Positions 1 to 7,608 of a stretch of DNA of 42,831 nucleotides are shown here, piece after piece. The stretch's first letter is position 1; the number at the start of each line of letters is the position of its first letter. Origin of the DNA: DATJLQ01 sp035509415 (GTDB taxonomy: Bacteria; Pseudomonadota; Alphaproteobacteria; JACZXZ01); assembly GCA_035509415.1 (NCBI GenBank), contig DATJLQ010000045.1:1-42831 (forward strand), written 5' to 3'. The notes beneath the pieces are model-generated. The model was given only the letters and a program-made list of their open reading frames with translations, ran no database searches and had not been told where the DNA came from. The position numbers and the translations under genes were made by a program.

Positions 1-233
1 TGGGCACCGGCACGACGCTCACGGACGGCTCGAACGTCTATAACGATGTGGTGGTCGGGTTCTCGCAGAGCGTCGGCGACACGATCCACCTGACCGGCGA
101 CAATACCGCGTCCTACGCGGTCACCAATCAGCAGTCGCAGAACGGCGGCCAGGATACGCTGATCAGGCTGAATGACGGCTCGACGATCCTCTTGAAGGGC
201 GTCGGCAGCATAAACGCGAGCTTCTTCAGCTAG
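1..233 (+). CDS. C-terminal end of an RTX-type, type I-secreted protein (partial)
   Basis: The reading frame is open from base 3 and ends in TAG at 231-233; the start lies outside the window. The 76 visible residues resemble the C-terminal end of hemolysin-type calcium-binding proteins exported by type I secretion. They include a DTIHLTGD stretch, NGGQDTLIRLNDGSTILLKG, and the end INASFFS. A C-terminus of the form aspartate-rich strand, then DGS-x-I-L-L-x-G, then a short hydrophobic end is typical of the uncleaved secretion signal of this class. The catalytic or binding part is missing, so its activity is unknown. No hairpin terminator is apparent in the next 150 bases. Confidence 0.7.
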   Translation, partial: GTGTTLTDGSNVYNDVVVGFSQSVGDTIHLTGDNTASYAVTNQQSQNGGQDTLIRLNDGSTILLKGVGSINASFFS

Positions 234-386
234 GCCTTTCTTCCCCGCGACAACGGCACACGCGCCTGGCCCCGCACCAAGGCATCCGCGTCCCGGCAGG
301 ACGAAGCATGTCTTTGTCGCCCGCGCTGGCCCCAGTCGCGAAAGCGTGCGATTCTCGACACGCCGTTTCACCTGGGAGGATCGATA

Positions 387-611
387 ATGCGCAAACTCGT
401 CATCGCCGCCGCCGTCACCGCGTCCGTCGCGATCGCCGGGATCATCGGCTGGCAAGCCAATGCCGCCGCGCCGGCCGGCGCGATTCCGCAGGCGGGGCCA
501 TATACGCCGATTCATCCGGTGGACTGCCGCGGAACCACCGGTGGGCACGGCTGCGGGGCCGGGTATTACTGGCGGAACGGTGAGCGGGGCTGGGCCTGCT
601 ACCGCTGCTGA
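387..611 (+). CDS. Small secreted cysteine-rich protein, unknown function
   Basis: 74 residues. A good ribosome site (GGGAGG) lies 7 bases before the ATG. Residues 1-27 form a classical signal peptide: MRK, then a hydrophobic stretch, then an A-x-A-like cut site around NAAA. The mature part of about 47 residues is proline- and glycine-rich and holds four cysteines, one in VDC, one in GHGCG and two in the terminal ACYRC. Aromatic residues sit between them (GYYWRNGERGW). The pattern suggests a small, disulfide-stabilised periplasmic protein. I do not recognise a named family. It stands alone between the RTX fragment and the TPP operon. Confidence 0.65.
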   Translation: MRKLVIAAAVTASVAIAGIIGWQANAAAPAGAIPQAGPYTPIHPVDCRGTTGGHGCGAGYYWRNGERGWACYRC

Positions 612-630
612 GCCGCCCCTAAAGCTCTGG

Positions 631-672
631 CGTTCCGGATTGGGCTGGTCTAATCCCAGTCGATCCGGAACG
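631..672 (+). promoter_or_regulatory. Long hairpin directly in front of the TPP-enzyme ribosome site
   Basis: CGTTCCGGAT at 631-640 is perfectly complementary to ATCCGGAACG at 663-672. Inside it, TGGG (641-644) can pair with CCCA (655-658). The hairpin ends 2 bases before the GGAG ribosome site of the gene starting at 686, and begins 20 bases after the stop of the small secreted protein. No T-run follows, so it is not a standard intrinsic terminator. It could control translation of the downstream operon, stabilise a processed mRNA end, or be an operator palindrome. The pairing is directly visible; its role is inferred. Confidence 0.55.
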
Positions 673-685
673 ACGGAGAAAAATA

Positions 686-2491
686 ATGAGTGAGGGACAG
701 GGACCCGGCGCGGTCGAGCGGCCGGCGCTGGCCAACGAGACCGGTGATTACTGGGGCAGCGACGTGATGGCGCTGATGCTGCGCGAGATCGGCCTGCCCT
801 ATGTCGCGCTCAACCCCGGCGCCTCCTATCGCGGGCTGCACGACAGCCTTGTCAACCTGCTCGGCAACACCGAGCCGCAAATGCTGCTTTGCCTGCACGA
901 GGAGCATGCGGTGGCGATCGCGCATGGCTATGCCAAGGTCGCCGGCAAGCCGATGGGCGCGATCGTGCACAGCAATGTCGGGCTGATGCACGCGACGATG
1001 GCGATCTTCAACGCCTGGTGCGACCGCGTGCCGGTGATCGTGCTCGGCGCCACCGGCCCGGTCGATACCGTCAAGCGCCGCCCCTGGATCGACTGGATCC
1101 ACACCGCGCGCGACCAGGGTGCGCTCGTGCGCGACTACACGAAATGGGACGACCAGCCCGCCTCGATCGAGGGGGCCGTCGAATCGCTCCTACGCGCCCA
1201 CATGCTCGCGACCACGGCACCGGAAGGGCCGGTCTATGTGTGCCTCGACGCCGGGCTCCAGGAGGCGAAGCTCGACAAGGCGCCCACCATCCCCGACGCC
1301 AAGCGCTTCACCGCACCCAAGCCCGCACTGCCCGCGCCCGAGCTGATCGCCGAGGCGGTGCTGCGGCTCCACAACGCCGAGCGGCCGCTCATCATGATGG
1401 GACGCCATTCGCGCGCGTTTCCCGACTGGACGCGACGCATCGCACTCGCCGAGGCGCTCGGGGCCGTTGTGCTCACGGACAACAAGCTCGGCGCCGCGTT
1501 CCCGACCGCGCATCCGCTCTTCGGCGCGCCCGCGACCACCTTCCCGACCCCGCCGCGCATCGAGCTCATGCGCCAGGCGGACGTGGTGCTCGCCCTCGAT
1601 TGCGTCGATCTCGCGGGCGACCTCACCGCGACGTGGCAAGGGGCGAGCGTCGGCTCCTACGTGATCCAGGTCTCGGTCGATCAGCAAATCCACCGCGGCT
1701 GGAGCATGGACTATCAGGGCCTGGCGCCCGTCGATCTGCGCCTCCTCGCCGAGCCGGACCCGACGGTCGCCTTGCTGCTCGCCGAGGTCGAGCGGCTGGG
1801 CGCGCGGAAACGCGCCGCCTGGCCCGGTCGCACGCCGCCCAAGAAGATCGAGCTGCCGCGCCCCGAAAACGAGCGTGCGATTTCGGTCCCGCTGCTTGCC
1901 GCGTGCCTCAGCGACGCGCTCGCCGGCCGGCCTTCGTGCCTCATGCGGAAGCCGCTCTCCTGGGCGGGCCAGCTTTGGGAGGTCAAGCATCCGCTCGACC
2001 TCCTGGGCGACGAAGGCGGGGGTGGAATCGGCTCGGGCCCGGGCATGAGCGTCGGCTCGGCGCTGGCGCTCAAGGGAAGCGGACGCTTGCCCGTCTCGAT
2101 TCTGGGCGACGGCGATTTCCTCATGGGCGTCACGGCACTTTGGACCGGCGTCCATTACCGCATCCCGGCGCTCATCGTGGTCGCGAACAATCACTCCTAT
2201 TTCAACGACGAGATCCACCAGGACCGGGTCGCGCGCGCGCGCGGCCGGCCGGCGGCGAACCGCTGGATCGGCCAGCGCATGGCGGACCCGGAGATCGACA
2301 TCGCGTCGCTCGCGCGCGGCCAGGGGGCGGTCGCCTTCGGCCCAGTGACCGAGCCGGGTGCGCTCACCCCGACCCTCGCGCGCGCGATCGAGCAAGTCGA
2401 GGCCGGGCACCTCGTCGTGGTCGACGTACGCGTCGAACCCGGCTACGACCCGAGCACGGCCTCCGCCATGACGCGCGCGGCGAAAGCGTGA
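686..2491 (+). CDS. Thiamine-diphosphate-dependent enzyme, acetolactate synthase / benzoylformate decarboxylase type
   Basis: 601 residues, the normal size for three-domain TPP enzymes of the POX/ALS/decarboxylase superfamily. The N-terminal PYR domain has the H-E pair (His71-Glu72 in LHEEHAVAIAHGYAK) that supplies the cofactor-activating glutamate. The C-terminal domain has the GDG...NN signature (GDG at 474-476, NN at 501-502) that binds the Mg-diphosphate. The substrate cannot be read from the sequence. An aldehyde dehydrogenase two genes downstream makes a 2-oxo-acid decarboxylase giving an aldehyde more likely than an acetohydroxyacid synthase, and no small regulatory subunit (IlvN) is present. 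The start has a purine-rich site (CGGAGAAAAATA). Its stop is 5 bases before the ATPase ATG, so the two are co-translated. Confidence 0.85.
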   Translation: MSEGQGPGAVERPALANETGDYWGSDVMALMLREIGLPYVALNPGASYRGLHDSLVNLLGNTEPQMLLCLHEEHAVAIAHGYAKVAGKPMGAIVHSNVGLMHATMAIFNAWCDRVPVIVLGATGPVDTVKRRPWIDWIHTARDQGALVRDYTKWDDQPASIEGAVESLLRAHMLATTAPEGPVYVCLDAGLQEAKLDKAPTIPDAKRFTAPKPALPAPELIAEAVLRLHNAERPLIMMGRHSRAFPDWTRRIALAEALGAVVLTDNKLGAAFPTAHPLFGAPATTFPTPPRIELMRQADVVLALDCVDLAGDLTATWQGASVGSYVIQVSVDQQIHRGWSMDYQGLAPVDLRLLAEPDPTVALLLAEVERLGARKRAAWPGRTPPKKIELPRPENERAISVPLLAACLSDALAGRPSCLMRKPLSWAGQLWEVKHPLDLLGDEGGGGIGSGPGMSVGSALALKGSGRLPVSILGDGDFLMGVTALWTGVHYRIPALIVVANNHSYFNDEIHQDRVARARGRPAANRWIGQRMADPEIDIASLARGQGAVAFGPVTEPGALTPTLARAIEQVEAGHLVVVDVRVEPGYDPSTASAMTRAAKA

Positions 2492-2496
2492 GCGCC

Positions 2497-3342
2497 ATGG
2501 CGCAGCCCGCGCGCTTCCCCGCGCCCGAGACGGCGGCCCAAGCGGCCCTCGAGGTCGACGGACTCTCGAAGCGCTACGCGGTCGCGGACGGCGAGCTGGT
2601 CGCGCTCGAGGACATCTCCTTCACGGTCAAGCCGGGCGAGTTCCTCTCGGTCATCGGCCCGTCTGGCTGCGGCAAGACCACGCTGTTCAACATCGTGGGC
2701 GGGCTCGTCGGCGGCTACCAGGGCAGCGTCAAGGTGCGCGGCGAGGAGATCACGGGCTCCCATCGCGCGATCGGCATGGTGTTCCAGGAGGAATCGGCGT
2801 TCCCCTGGCGCAACGCGCGCGAGAACGTCGAGTTCCCGCTCGAGATCGCGGGGCGGCCCAAGGACGAGCGGCGCGCGCGCGCGGATCGGCTCCTGAAGCT
2901 GGTCGGCCTCGAGGGGTTCGAGCGGCGCTATCCGGCCGAGCTCTCGGGCGGAATGCGTCAGCGCATCGCGATCGCGCGCACCCTCGCCTTCGAGCCCGAG
3001 ATCCTGCTCATGGACGAGCCCTTCGCGGCCCTCGACGAGCAGACGCGGCTGCTCCTCGGCGACAAGCTGCTCCAGATCCAGCAGGAGCTGCGCCAGACCT
3101 CGCTCCTCATCACCCACAACATCACCGAAGCGGTGCAGTTGAGCGACCGCGTCCTGGTGATGACCTACCGGCCCGGCCGGGTGAAGCGCATGGTCGAGAT
3201 CGATCTCCCGCGCCCGCGCAGCTCCGAAGTGCTCGAGAGCGACGCGTTCGGCCATTACGTCGCGGCGATCTGGAGCGATCTGCGCGAGGAGGCGAGCCGG
3301 GGCATGAGCGAGACCGAGGATTTGGCGCGGCGCGGCCACTGA
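2497..3342 (+). CDS. ABC transporter ATP-binding protein, NitT/TauT family
   Basis: 281 residues from ATG 2497; a GTG at 2488 that overlaps the previous stop is an alternative start. It has all ABC ATPase motifs: Walker A GPSGCGKT (54-61), Q-loop in MVFQEESAFPW, signature LSGGMRQR, Walker B EILLMDEPFAALDE, and the H-loop histidine in LLITHN. The EESAFPW segment after the Q-loop and the LDEQTR after Walker B match the nitrate/sulfonate/taurine (SsuB/TauB) group. It should power the importer formed by the two permeases at 5921-7464, using the binding protein at 4948. It sits between the TPP enzyme and the aldehyde dehydrogenase, which ties transport to catabolism. Confidence 0.9.
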   Translation: MAQPARFPAPETAAQAALEVDGLSKRYAVADGELVALEDISFTVKPGEFLSVIGPSGCGKTTLFNIVGGLVGGYQGSVKVRGEEITGSHRAIGMVFQEESAFPWRNARENVEFPLEIAGRPKDERRARADRLLKLVGLEGFERRYPAELSGGMRQRIAIARTLAFEPEILLMDEPFAALDEQTRLLLGDKLLQIQQELRQTSLLITHNITEAVQLSDRVLVMTYRPGRVKRMVEIDLPRPRSSEVLESDAFGHYVAAIWSDLREEASRGMSETEDLARRGH

Positions 3343-3385
3343 GCGACCGCACGAGCGCGCAAGGGAACGAGGAACGGAGAGAGCC

Positions 3386-4870
3386 ATGTTGGACAAGAAA
3401 CCCGCGACCGGCCCGGGCGAGGTGACGCTGCCGAGCCATCGCGAGCTCTATTACGGCGGCGCGTGGCACAAGGCCATAAGCGGGCGCAAGCTCGCGCTCA
3501 CCAGCCCCGCGACCGGCGAGGATTTGGGCGCGGTCGAGGATGCGGGGGCCGCGGACGTCGAGCGCGCGATCGCCGCGGCGTCGGCCGCCTTCAAGTCCTG
3601 GCGCCGCACCAAGCCCTTGGAGCGCGCGGAGATGCTGCGCGAGATCGCGTCGATCCTGCGCGCGCACGCCGAGGATCTGGCGCTGGTCGATGCGATCGAC
3701 TGCGGCAATCCCGCGCGCGAGATGGTGGGCGACGTGCGCGCGGCGGCCGGCGGCATGGATTTCTTCGCGGGCCTGGTCACCGAGATGAAGGGCGAGACCG
3801 TGCCCATGGGCCCGGCGCAGCTGAGCTACTCGGTGCGCGAGCCCTTGGGCGTGTGCGCGAAGATCATCCCCTACAATCACCCGCTCATGTTCGCGGCCGT
3901 GAAGACCGCGGCCCCGCTTGCCGCCGGCAATACCATCATCGTCAAGCCCTGCGAGCAGGCGCCGCTCTCGGCGTTGCGCTTCGCCGAGCTGATCGAGGGC
4001 ATCCTGCCGCCGGGGGTCTTCAACGTGCTGCCCGGCGGGCGCGAATGCGGCGCGGCACTCTCGGGCCATCCGGGCATCGCCAAGGTCTCGCTCATCGGCA
4101 GCGTCCCGACCGGGAAGGCGATCCTGCGCGCGGCGGCCGACACGGTGAAGCCGGTCATGCTCGAGCTCGGCGGCAAGAACGCCATTATCGTGTGCGCCGA
4201 CGCGGACCCGGACAAGGCGGCGGCCGGCATCGTGCGCGGCATGAACTTCACCTGGGCCGGCCAATCCTGCGGCTCGACCAGCCGCGCCTTCATCCACGAA
4301 AGCGTTTACGACGCGGTGCTGGCGAAGGTGCTCGAGAAGTCGAAGATCCACAAGCCCGGCATCCCGACCGACATGGATTGCACCATGGGCTCGATCGTGA
4401 GCCAGGAGCAGTTCGACAAGGTGATGCGCTACATCCAATGGGGCAAGGAGGACGGCGCGCGGCTGGTCGCCGGCGGAAAGCGCCCGGACGATCCGAAGCT
4501 CGCGCGCGGCTTCTTCGTCGAGCCCACCATCTTCGCCGACGTGACCATGAAAATGCGCATCGCCAAGGAGGAGATTTTCGGCCCCGTGCTCTCGGTCCTC
4601 AAATGGCGCGACGAAGCCGCGATGATCGAGGAGGTGAACGCGGTCGAGTACGGGCTCACGGGCGCGGTCTTCACGCGCGATCTCGTGACCGCGCACCGCC
4701 TCGCGGCCGCGATCGAGGCCGGCTACATCTGGATCAACCAGGCGAGCACCCATTTCCTCGGCGCTCCCTTCGGCGGCTACAAGCAATCCGGCCTGGGCCG
4801 CGAGGAATGCCTCGCCGAGCTCCTCGCCTACACGCAGATCAAGAACGTCAACGTCTTGCTCGAGGGATGA
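3386..4870 (+). CDS. NAD(P)-dependent aldehyde dehydrogenase
   Basis: 494 residues, typical of the ALDH superfamily (betaine-aldehyde / aminobutyraldehyde-like). The cofactor region has PYNHPL, then KPCEQAPLSA. The general-base glutamate is Glu260 in LELGGKN, and the catalytic cysteine is Cys295 in GQSCGS. EEIFGPVLSV and the C-terminal GGYKQSGLGRE are also present. It should oxidise an aldehyde to a carboxylic acid. Its place among the TPP enzyme and the ABC importer suggests it uses the aldehyde made by that decarboxylase. A purine-rich ribosome site (AACGGAGAGAG) precedes the ATG. The exact substrate cannot be assigned. Confidence 0.92.
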   Translation: MLDKKPATGPGEVTLPSHRELYYGGAWHKAISGRKLALTSPATGEDLGAVEDAGAADVERAIAAASAAFKSWRRTKPLERAEMLREIASILRAHAEDLALVDAIDCGNPAREMVGDVRAAAGGMDFFAGLVTEMKGETVPMGPAQLSYSVREPLGVCAKIIPYNHPLMFAAVKTAAPLAAGNTIIVKPCEQAPLSALRFAELIEGILPPGVFNVLPGGRECGAALSGHPGIAKVSLIGSVPTGKAILRAAADTVKPVMLELGGKNAIIVCADADPDKAAAGIVRGMNFTWAGQSCGSTSRAFIHESVYDAVLAKVLEKSKIHKPGIPTDMDCTMGSIVSQEQFDKVMRYIQWGKEDGARLVAGGKRPDDPKLARGFFVEPTIFADVTMKMRIAKEEIFGPVLSVLKWRDEAAMIEEVNAVEYGLTGAVFTRDLVTAHRLAAAIEAGYIWINQASTHFLGAPFGGYKQSGLGREECLAELLAYTQIKNVNVLLEG

Positions 4871-4947
4871 GCCCGCGCCCTTCGATCGCAGTCTCGACAG
4901 GCGGGCGACGACAACGATAACCATCGAACGACCAACGGGAGGCTACA

Positions 4948-5913
4948 ATGAATCGGAGACATCTCATCCTCGCCGCCGCGGCGGCGCTCGCGGTGAGCGC
5001 GGCTCCTGCCGCGCGCGCCGAGGACGTGCTCAAGCTCGCCGTGCCCCAGAAGGGATTCTGGGATACCTCGGTGGCCGATTTCGGCCAACGCGCCGGCTTC
5101 TTCGCGAAGGAGGGCCTGAAGCTCGACATCCTCTATACCCACGGCGGCGCCGACACCGACCGCGCGATCTTCTCAGGGAGCGTCGACATCGGCATCGCGA
5201 ACGGGCTCTTGGGCGTGCTCGGCGCCTACAACAAGGGCGTTCCGGTGCGCGTGATCTCGTCCGAGTTCACGGGGGCGAGCGATCTTTTCTGGTACGCGCG
5301 CACGGATAGCGGCATCAAGAGCCTCAAGGACGCGGCGGGCAAGACCATGGGCTATTCGAGCCCGGGCTCGTCCACCAACCTGGTCGGCGGGCTTCTGGTC
5401 AAGCAGGCGAACAACGGCATCAAGTTCCTCCCCGTGGGCGGTCCGGCCGCGAGCCTGACCCAGGTCATGTCGGGCCAGATCGACATCGGCTGGGCGACCC
5501 CGCCCTTCGTGTTCAACGAGATCGACCAGCACAAGGCGCTGATCGTCGCGCGCGGCAGCCAGCTGCCCGAGATCCAGAACGAGACCATCCGGGTCCAGGT
5601 CTCGACGGCACCGATCGTCAAGGCGAAGCACGCGCTTCTGGTGCGCTTCCAACGCGCGTATCTCAAGACCATCGAATGGATGTACACGAGCGACCAGGCG
5701 GTGAAATGGTTCGCCGAGGGGGCGCACGTGACCGAGGCGCAAGGATTGCGCGCGCGCAACCAGTTCTTCCCCGAGCGCGCATTGAGGCTCGGCGCCGTGC
5801 ACGGGCTCGACCTCGCGATGAAGCAGGCGATCGATTTCAAGCGCCTCCAAAAGCCACTCACCAAGGCGCAGATCGCGGAGCTGATGGCGATCGTGCCCGC
5901 GACTTCCAAGTAA
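4948..5913 (+). CDS. ABC transporter substrate-binding protein, NMT1/TauA/SsuA-like
   Basis: 321 residues with a clear signal peptide: MNRRH, an alanine/leucine core, and a probable cut after ARA at residue 24. The mature protein begins EDVLKLAVPQKGFWD and contains FFAKEGLKLDILYTHGGADTDRA and IDIGIAN. This layout is typical of the NMT1/THI5-like fold that binds nitrate, sulfonates, taurine, pyrimidine precursors or aromatic acids. It should capture the substrate in the periplasm for the permeases that follow. It has a strong ribosome site (GGGAGG) and lies 7 bases before the first permease. The ligand is unknown. Confidence 0.9.
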   Translation: MNRRHLILAAAAALAVSAAPAARAEDVLKLAVPQKGFWDTSVADFGQRAGFFAKEGLKLDILYTHGGADTDRAIFSGSVDIGIANGLLGVLGAYNKGVPVRVISSEFTGASDLFWYARTDSGIKSLKDAAGKTMGYSSPGSSTNLVGGLLVKQANNGIKFLPVGGPAASLTQVMSGQIDIGWATPPFVFNEIDQHKALIVARGSQLPEIQNETIRVQVSTAPIVKAKHALLVRFQRAYLKTIEWMYTSDQAVKWFAEGAHVTEAQGLRARNQFFPERALRLGAVHGLDLAMKQAIDFKRLQKPLTKAQIAELMAIVPATSK

Positions 5914-5920
5914 GCGCGGC

Positions 5921-6691
5921 GTGACGCGGCGTCGGCCGATAGGGCTCGGGCGCGCGGCGGCACCCCTCGCGGGGCTTGCCGCCGCGCTTCTCGGCCTTGC
6001 CGTGCTCGAGGCCCTCATCCGGCTCGGCGTCATCAGCAAGTTCCTGATCTCGCCGCCCACCGAGGTGATCGAGACTTTCGGCCGGCTCGCGACCCAGGAA
6101 GACCTCGCGGGCCATTTTCTCCAGACCTTCGGCGAGACTTTCGCCGCGGCGGCGCTCGCGACCCTCGCGGGCGTTCCGATCGGCTTCGCGCTCTATCGCT
6201 ACCGGCTGTTCCGCGCGGCGTGCGAGAACTGGGTCGCGGGGCTCGCGAGCGCTCCTCTCGTGCTGCTTTATCCGCTCTTCCTCGTGATGTTCGGGCGCAC
6301 CGTGCTCACGGTGATCGTCATGAGCTTCCTCTCGGGCCTGCCCGCGGTCGTGCTCAAGACCAGCGAGGGGCTGGAGGGCGTGCGCCCGGTGCTGCTCTCC
6401 GTCGGGCGCAGCTTCAACGTCTCGCCCGGCCAGCAATTCTGGAAGATCATGCTGCCGGCCGCGGTGCCGAGCATCTTCACCGGCATCCGCCTGAGCCTCC
6501 TGTTCGCGCTCATCAGCGTCGTAGGGGTCGAGTTCCTCATCAATTTCGGCGGCCTGGGCGAGCTCATTGCCGATCTCGCCGACCGGTTCGACCTTCCGGG
6601 CATGTACGGCGCGATCTGCTTCGTGACCGTGGCGAGTGCCTGCTTCTTCCTCGCGATCGAGAAAGTCGAGCGATGGCTGAGACCGGCGTAA
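5921..6691 (+). CDS. ABC transporter permease, NitT/TauT family (first)
   Basis: 256 residues starting at GTG 5921, 7 bases after the binding-protein stop. It is a hydrophobic inner-membrane protein with about six transmembrane segments. The cytoplasmic coupling loop reads EGVRPVLLSVGRSFNVSPGQQFWKIMLPAAVPSIFTGIRLSL, in parts, and is the permease signature that docks on the ATPase. A binding-protein-dependent transport inner-membrane domain covers most of the chain. Its last 19 bases overlap the start of the second permease, so the two are translationally coupled and probably form a heterodimer. Confidence 0.9.
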   Translation: MTRRRPIGLGRAAAPLAGLAAALLGLAVLEALIRLGVISKFLISPPTEVIETFGRLATQEDLAGHFLQTFGETFAAAALATLAGVPIGFALYRYRLFRAACENWVAGLASAPLVLLYPLFLVMFGRTVLTVIVMSFLSGLPAVVLKTSEGLEGVRPVLLSVGRSFNVSPGQQFWKIMLPAAVPSIFTGIRLSLLFALISVVGVEFLINFGGLGELIADLADRFDLPGMYGAICFVTVASACFFLAIEKVERWLRPA

Positions 6692-7464
6692 CGCTAGCAC
6701 CCGGCAGGCGCTTTCGCTTGGGGCCGGTCGGGCAGCTCCGCCTCGCGATATTGCTCGGGCTTTGGGCGCTGTGGGAGATCGTCTCCGCGTCCGGGATTCT
6801 CTATCGCGGCGTGGTGCCGTCGAGTGTCGTGATCCTGGAGGCGCTGTGGCGCCTGGTGACGAGCGGGAGCTTCTATTTCAATCTCTGGGTCAGCGGCAAC
6901 GAGCTCGCGGCGGCAATGGCGCTCGGCGGCGGTGCCGGGATTCTCGTGGGGCTTGCGCTCGGCGCGCACCGCTTCTGGGGCAAGGCGCTCGAGCCCTATC
7001 TCCATTATCTCGGGCCCACGCCCAAGATCGTGTTCCTGCCCGTGCTCATCGTCATGTTCGGGGTCGACGAGGGCTCGAAGATCGCGATGGGCGCGATCTC
7101 GTGCTTCTTCCCGGTCGCCTTGAGCGTGGCGGCCGGCGTACGCGGGATCGACCCGACCCTCGTGCGCGTGGGGCGCAGCTTCAACGCGCGCCCGTGGCAG
7201 ATGGCGGCGAAGGTCTATCTGCCGGCCCTCGTGCCCGCGCTCATCAACGGCTTCCGCCTCGGGCTCGGCGTCGGCATCATCGGCGTGCTGTTGGCCGAGA
7301 CCGTGCTCTCGAACCGCGGCCTCGGCTTCATCGCCATCGACGACTACAACCATTTCGACATGCCGGCGATGTACGCGATCCTGATCGCGATCTTCGCGCT
7401 CGCGATCCTGTTGAATGCGGGGATCGAGCGCCTGGGCCGGCGCTACGGCGCGGGCCGGCGCTAG
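6673..7464 (+). CDS. ABC transporter permease, NitT/TauT family (second)
   Basis: 263 residues from ATG 6673, which lies inside the end of the previous permease gene. The frame is open further upstream, but there it only shadows the first permease. It has about six transmembrane segments and a coupling loop IDPTLVRVGRSFNARPWQ followed by KVYLPALVPALINGFRLGLG. Together with the first permease it should form the membrane channel of the importer. It is the last gene of the operon; its stop is 18 bases from the 3' end of a convergent tRNA gene. Confidence 0.9.
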   Translation: MAETGVTLAPGRRFRLGPVGQLRLAILLGLWALWEIVSASGILYRGVVPSSVVILEALWRLVTSGSFYFNLWVSGNELAAAMALGGGAGILVGLALGAHRFWGKALEPYLHYLGPTPKIVFLPVLIVMFGVDEGSKIAMGAISCFFPVALSVAAGVRGIDPTLVRVGRSFNARPWQMAAKVYLPALVPALINGFRLGLGVGIIGVLLAETVLSNRGLGFIAIDDYNHFDMPAMYAILIAIFALAILLNAGIERLGRRYGAGRR

Positions 7465-7482
7465 GGCCGGCGCGGCCGGGAA

Positions 7483-7557
7483 TGGTAGCAGGGGAGGGAT
7501 TTGAACCCCCGACCAAGGGATTATGATTCCCCTGCTCTACCACTGAGCTACCCTGCC
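7483..7557 (-). tRNA. tRNA with CAU anticodon (probably Ile2, possibly elongator Met)
   Basis: On the minus strand the sequence folds into a full 75-base cloverleaf with an encoded CCA. The acceptor GGCAGGG pairs with CCCTGCT (a G-U at 1-72), followed by the D-arm GCTC/GAGC. The anticodon arm is GGGGA-ATCATAA-TCCCT, the variable loop TGGTC and the T-arm GGGGG-TTCAAAT-CCCTC. The anticodon is CAU. It is not the initiator: position 1-72 is G-U rather than a mismatch, and the anticodon stem lacks the three G-C pairs next to the loop. The short D-loop and the GAGCAGG and CTTGGTCG stretches resemble E. coli tRNA-Ile2, whose C34 is changed to lysidine to read AUA. I lean towards Ile2, but elongator Met is possible. 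Confidence 0.93.
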
Positions 7558-7608
7558 ACGGATCCCGCGGGCGCGACCCGAATTCGGGCGCCCTCGAGGC
7601 GGCAACGC

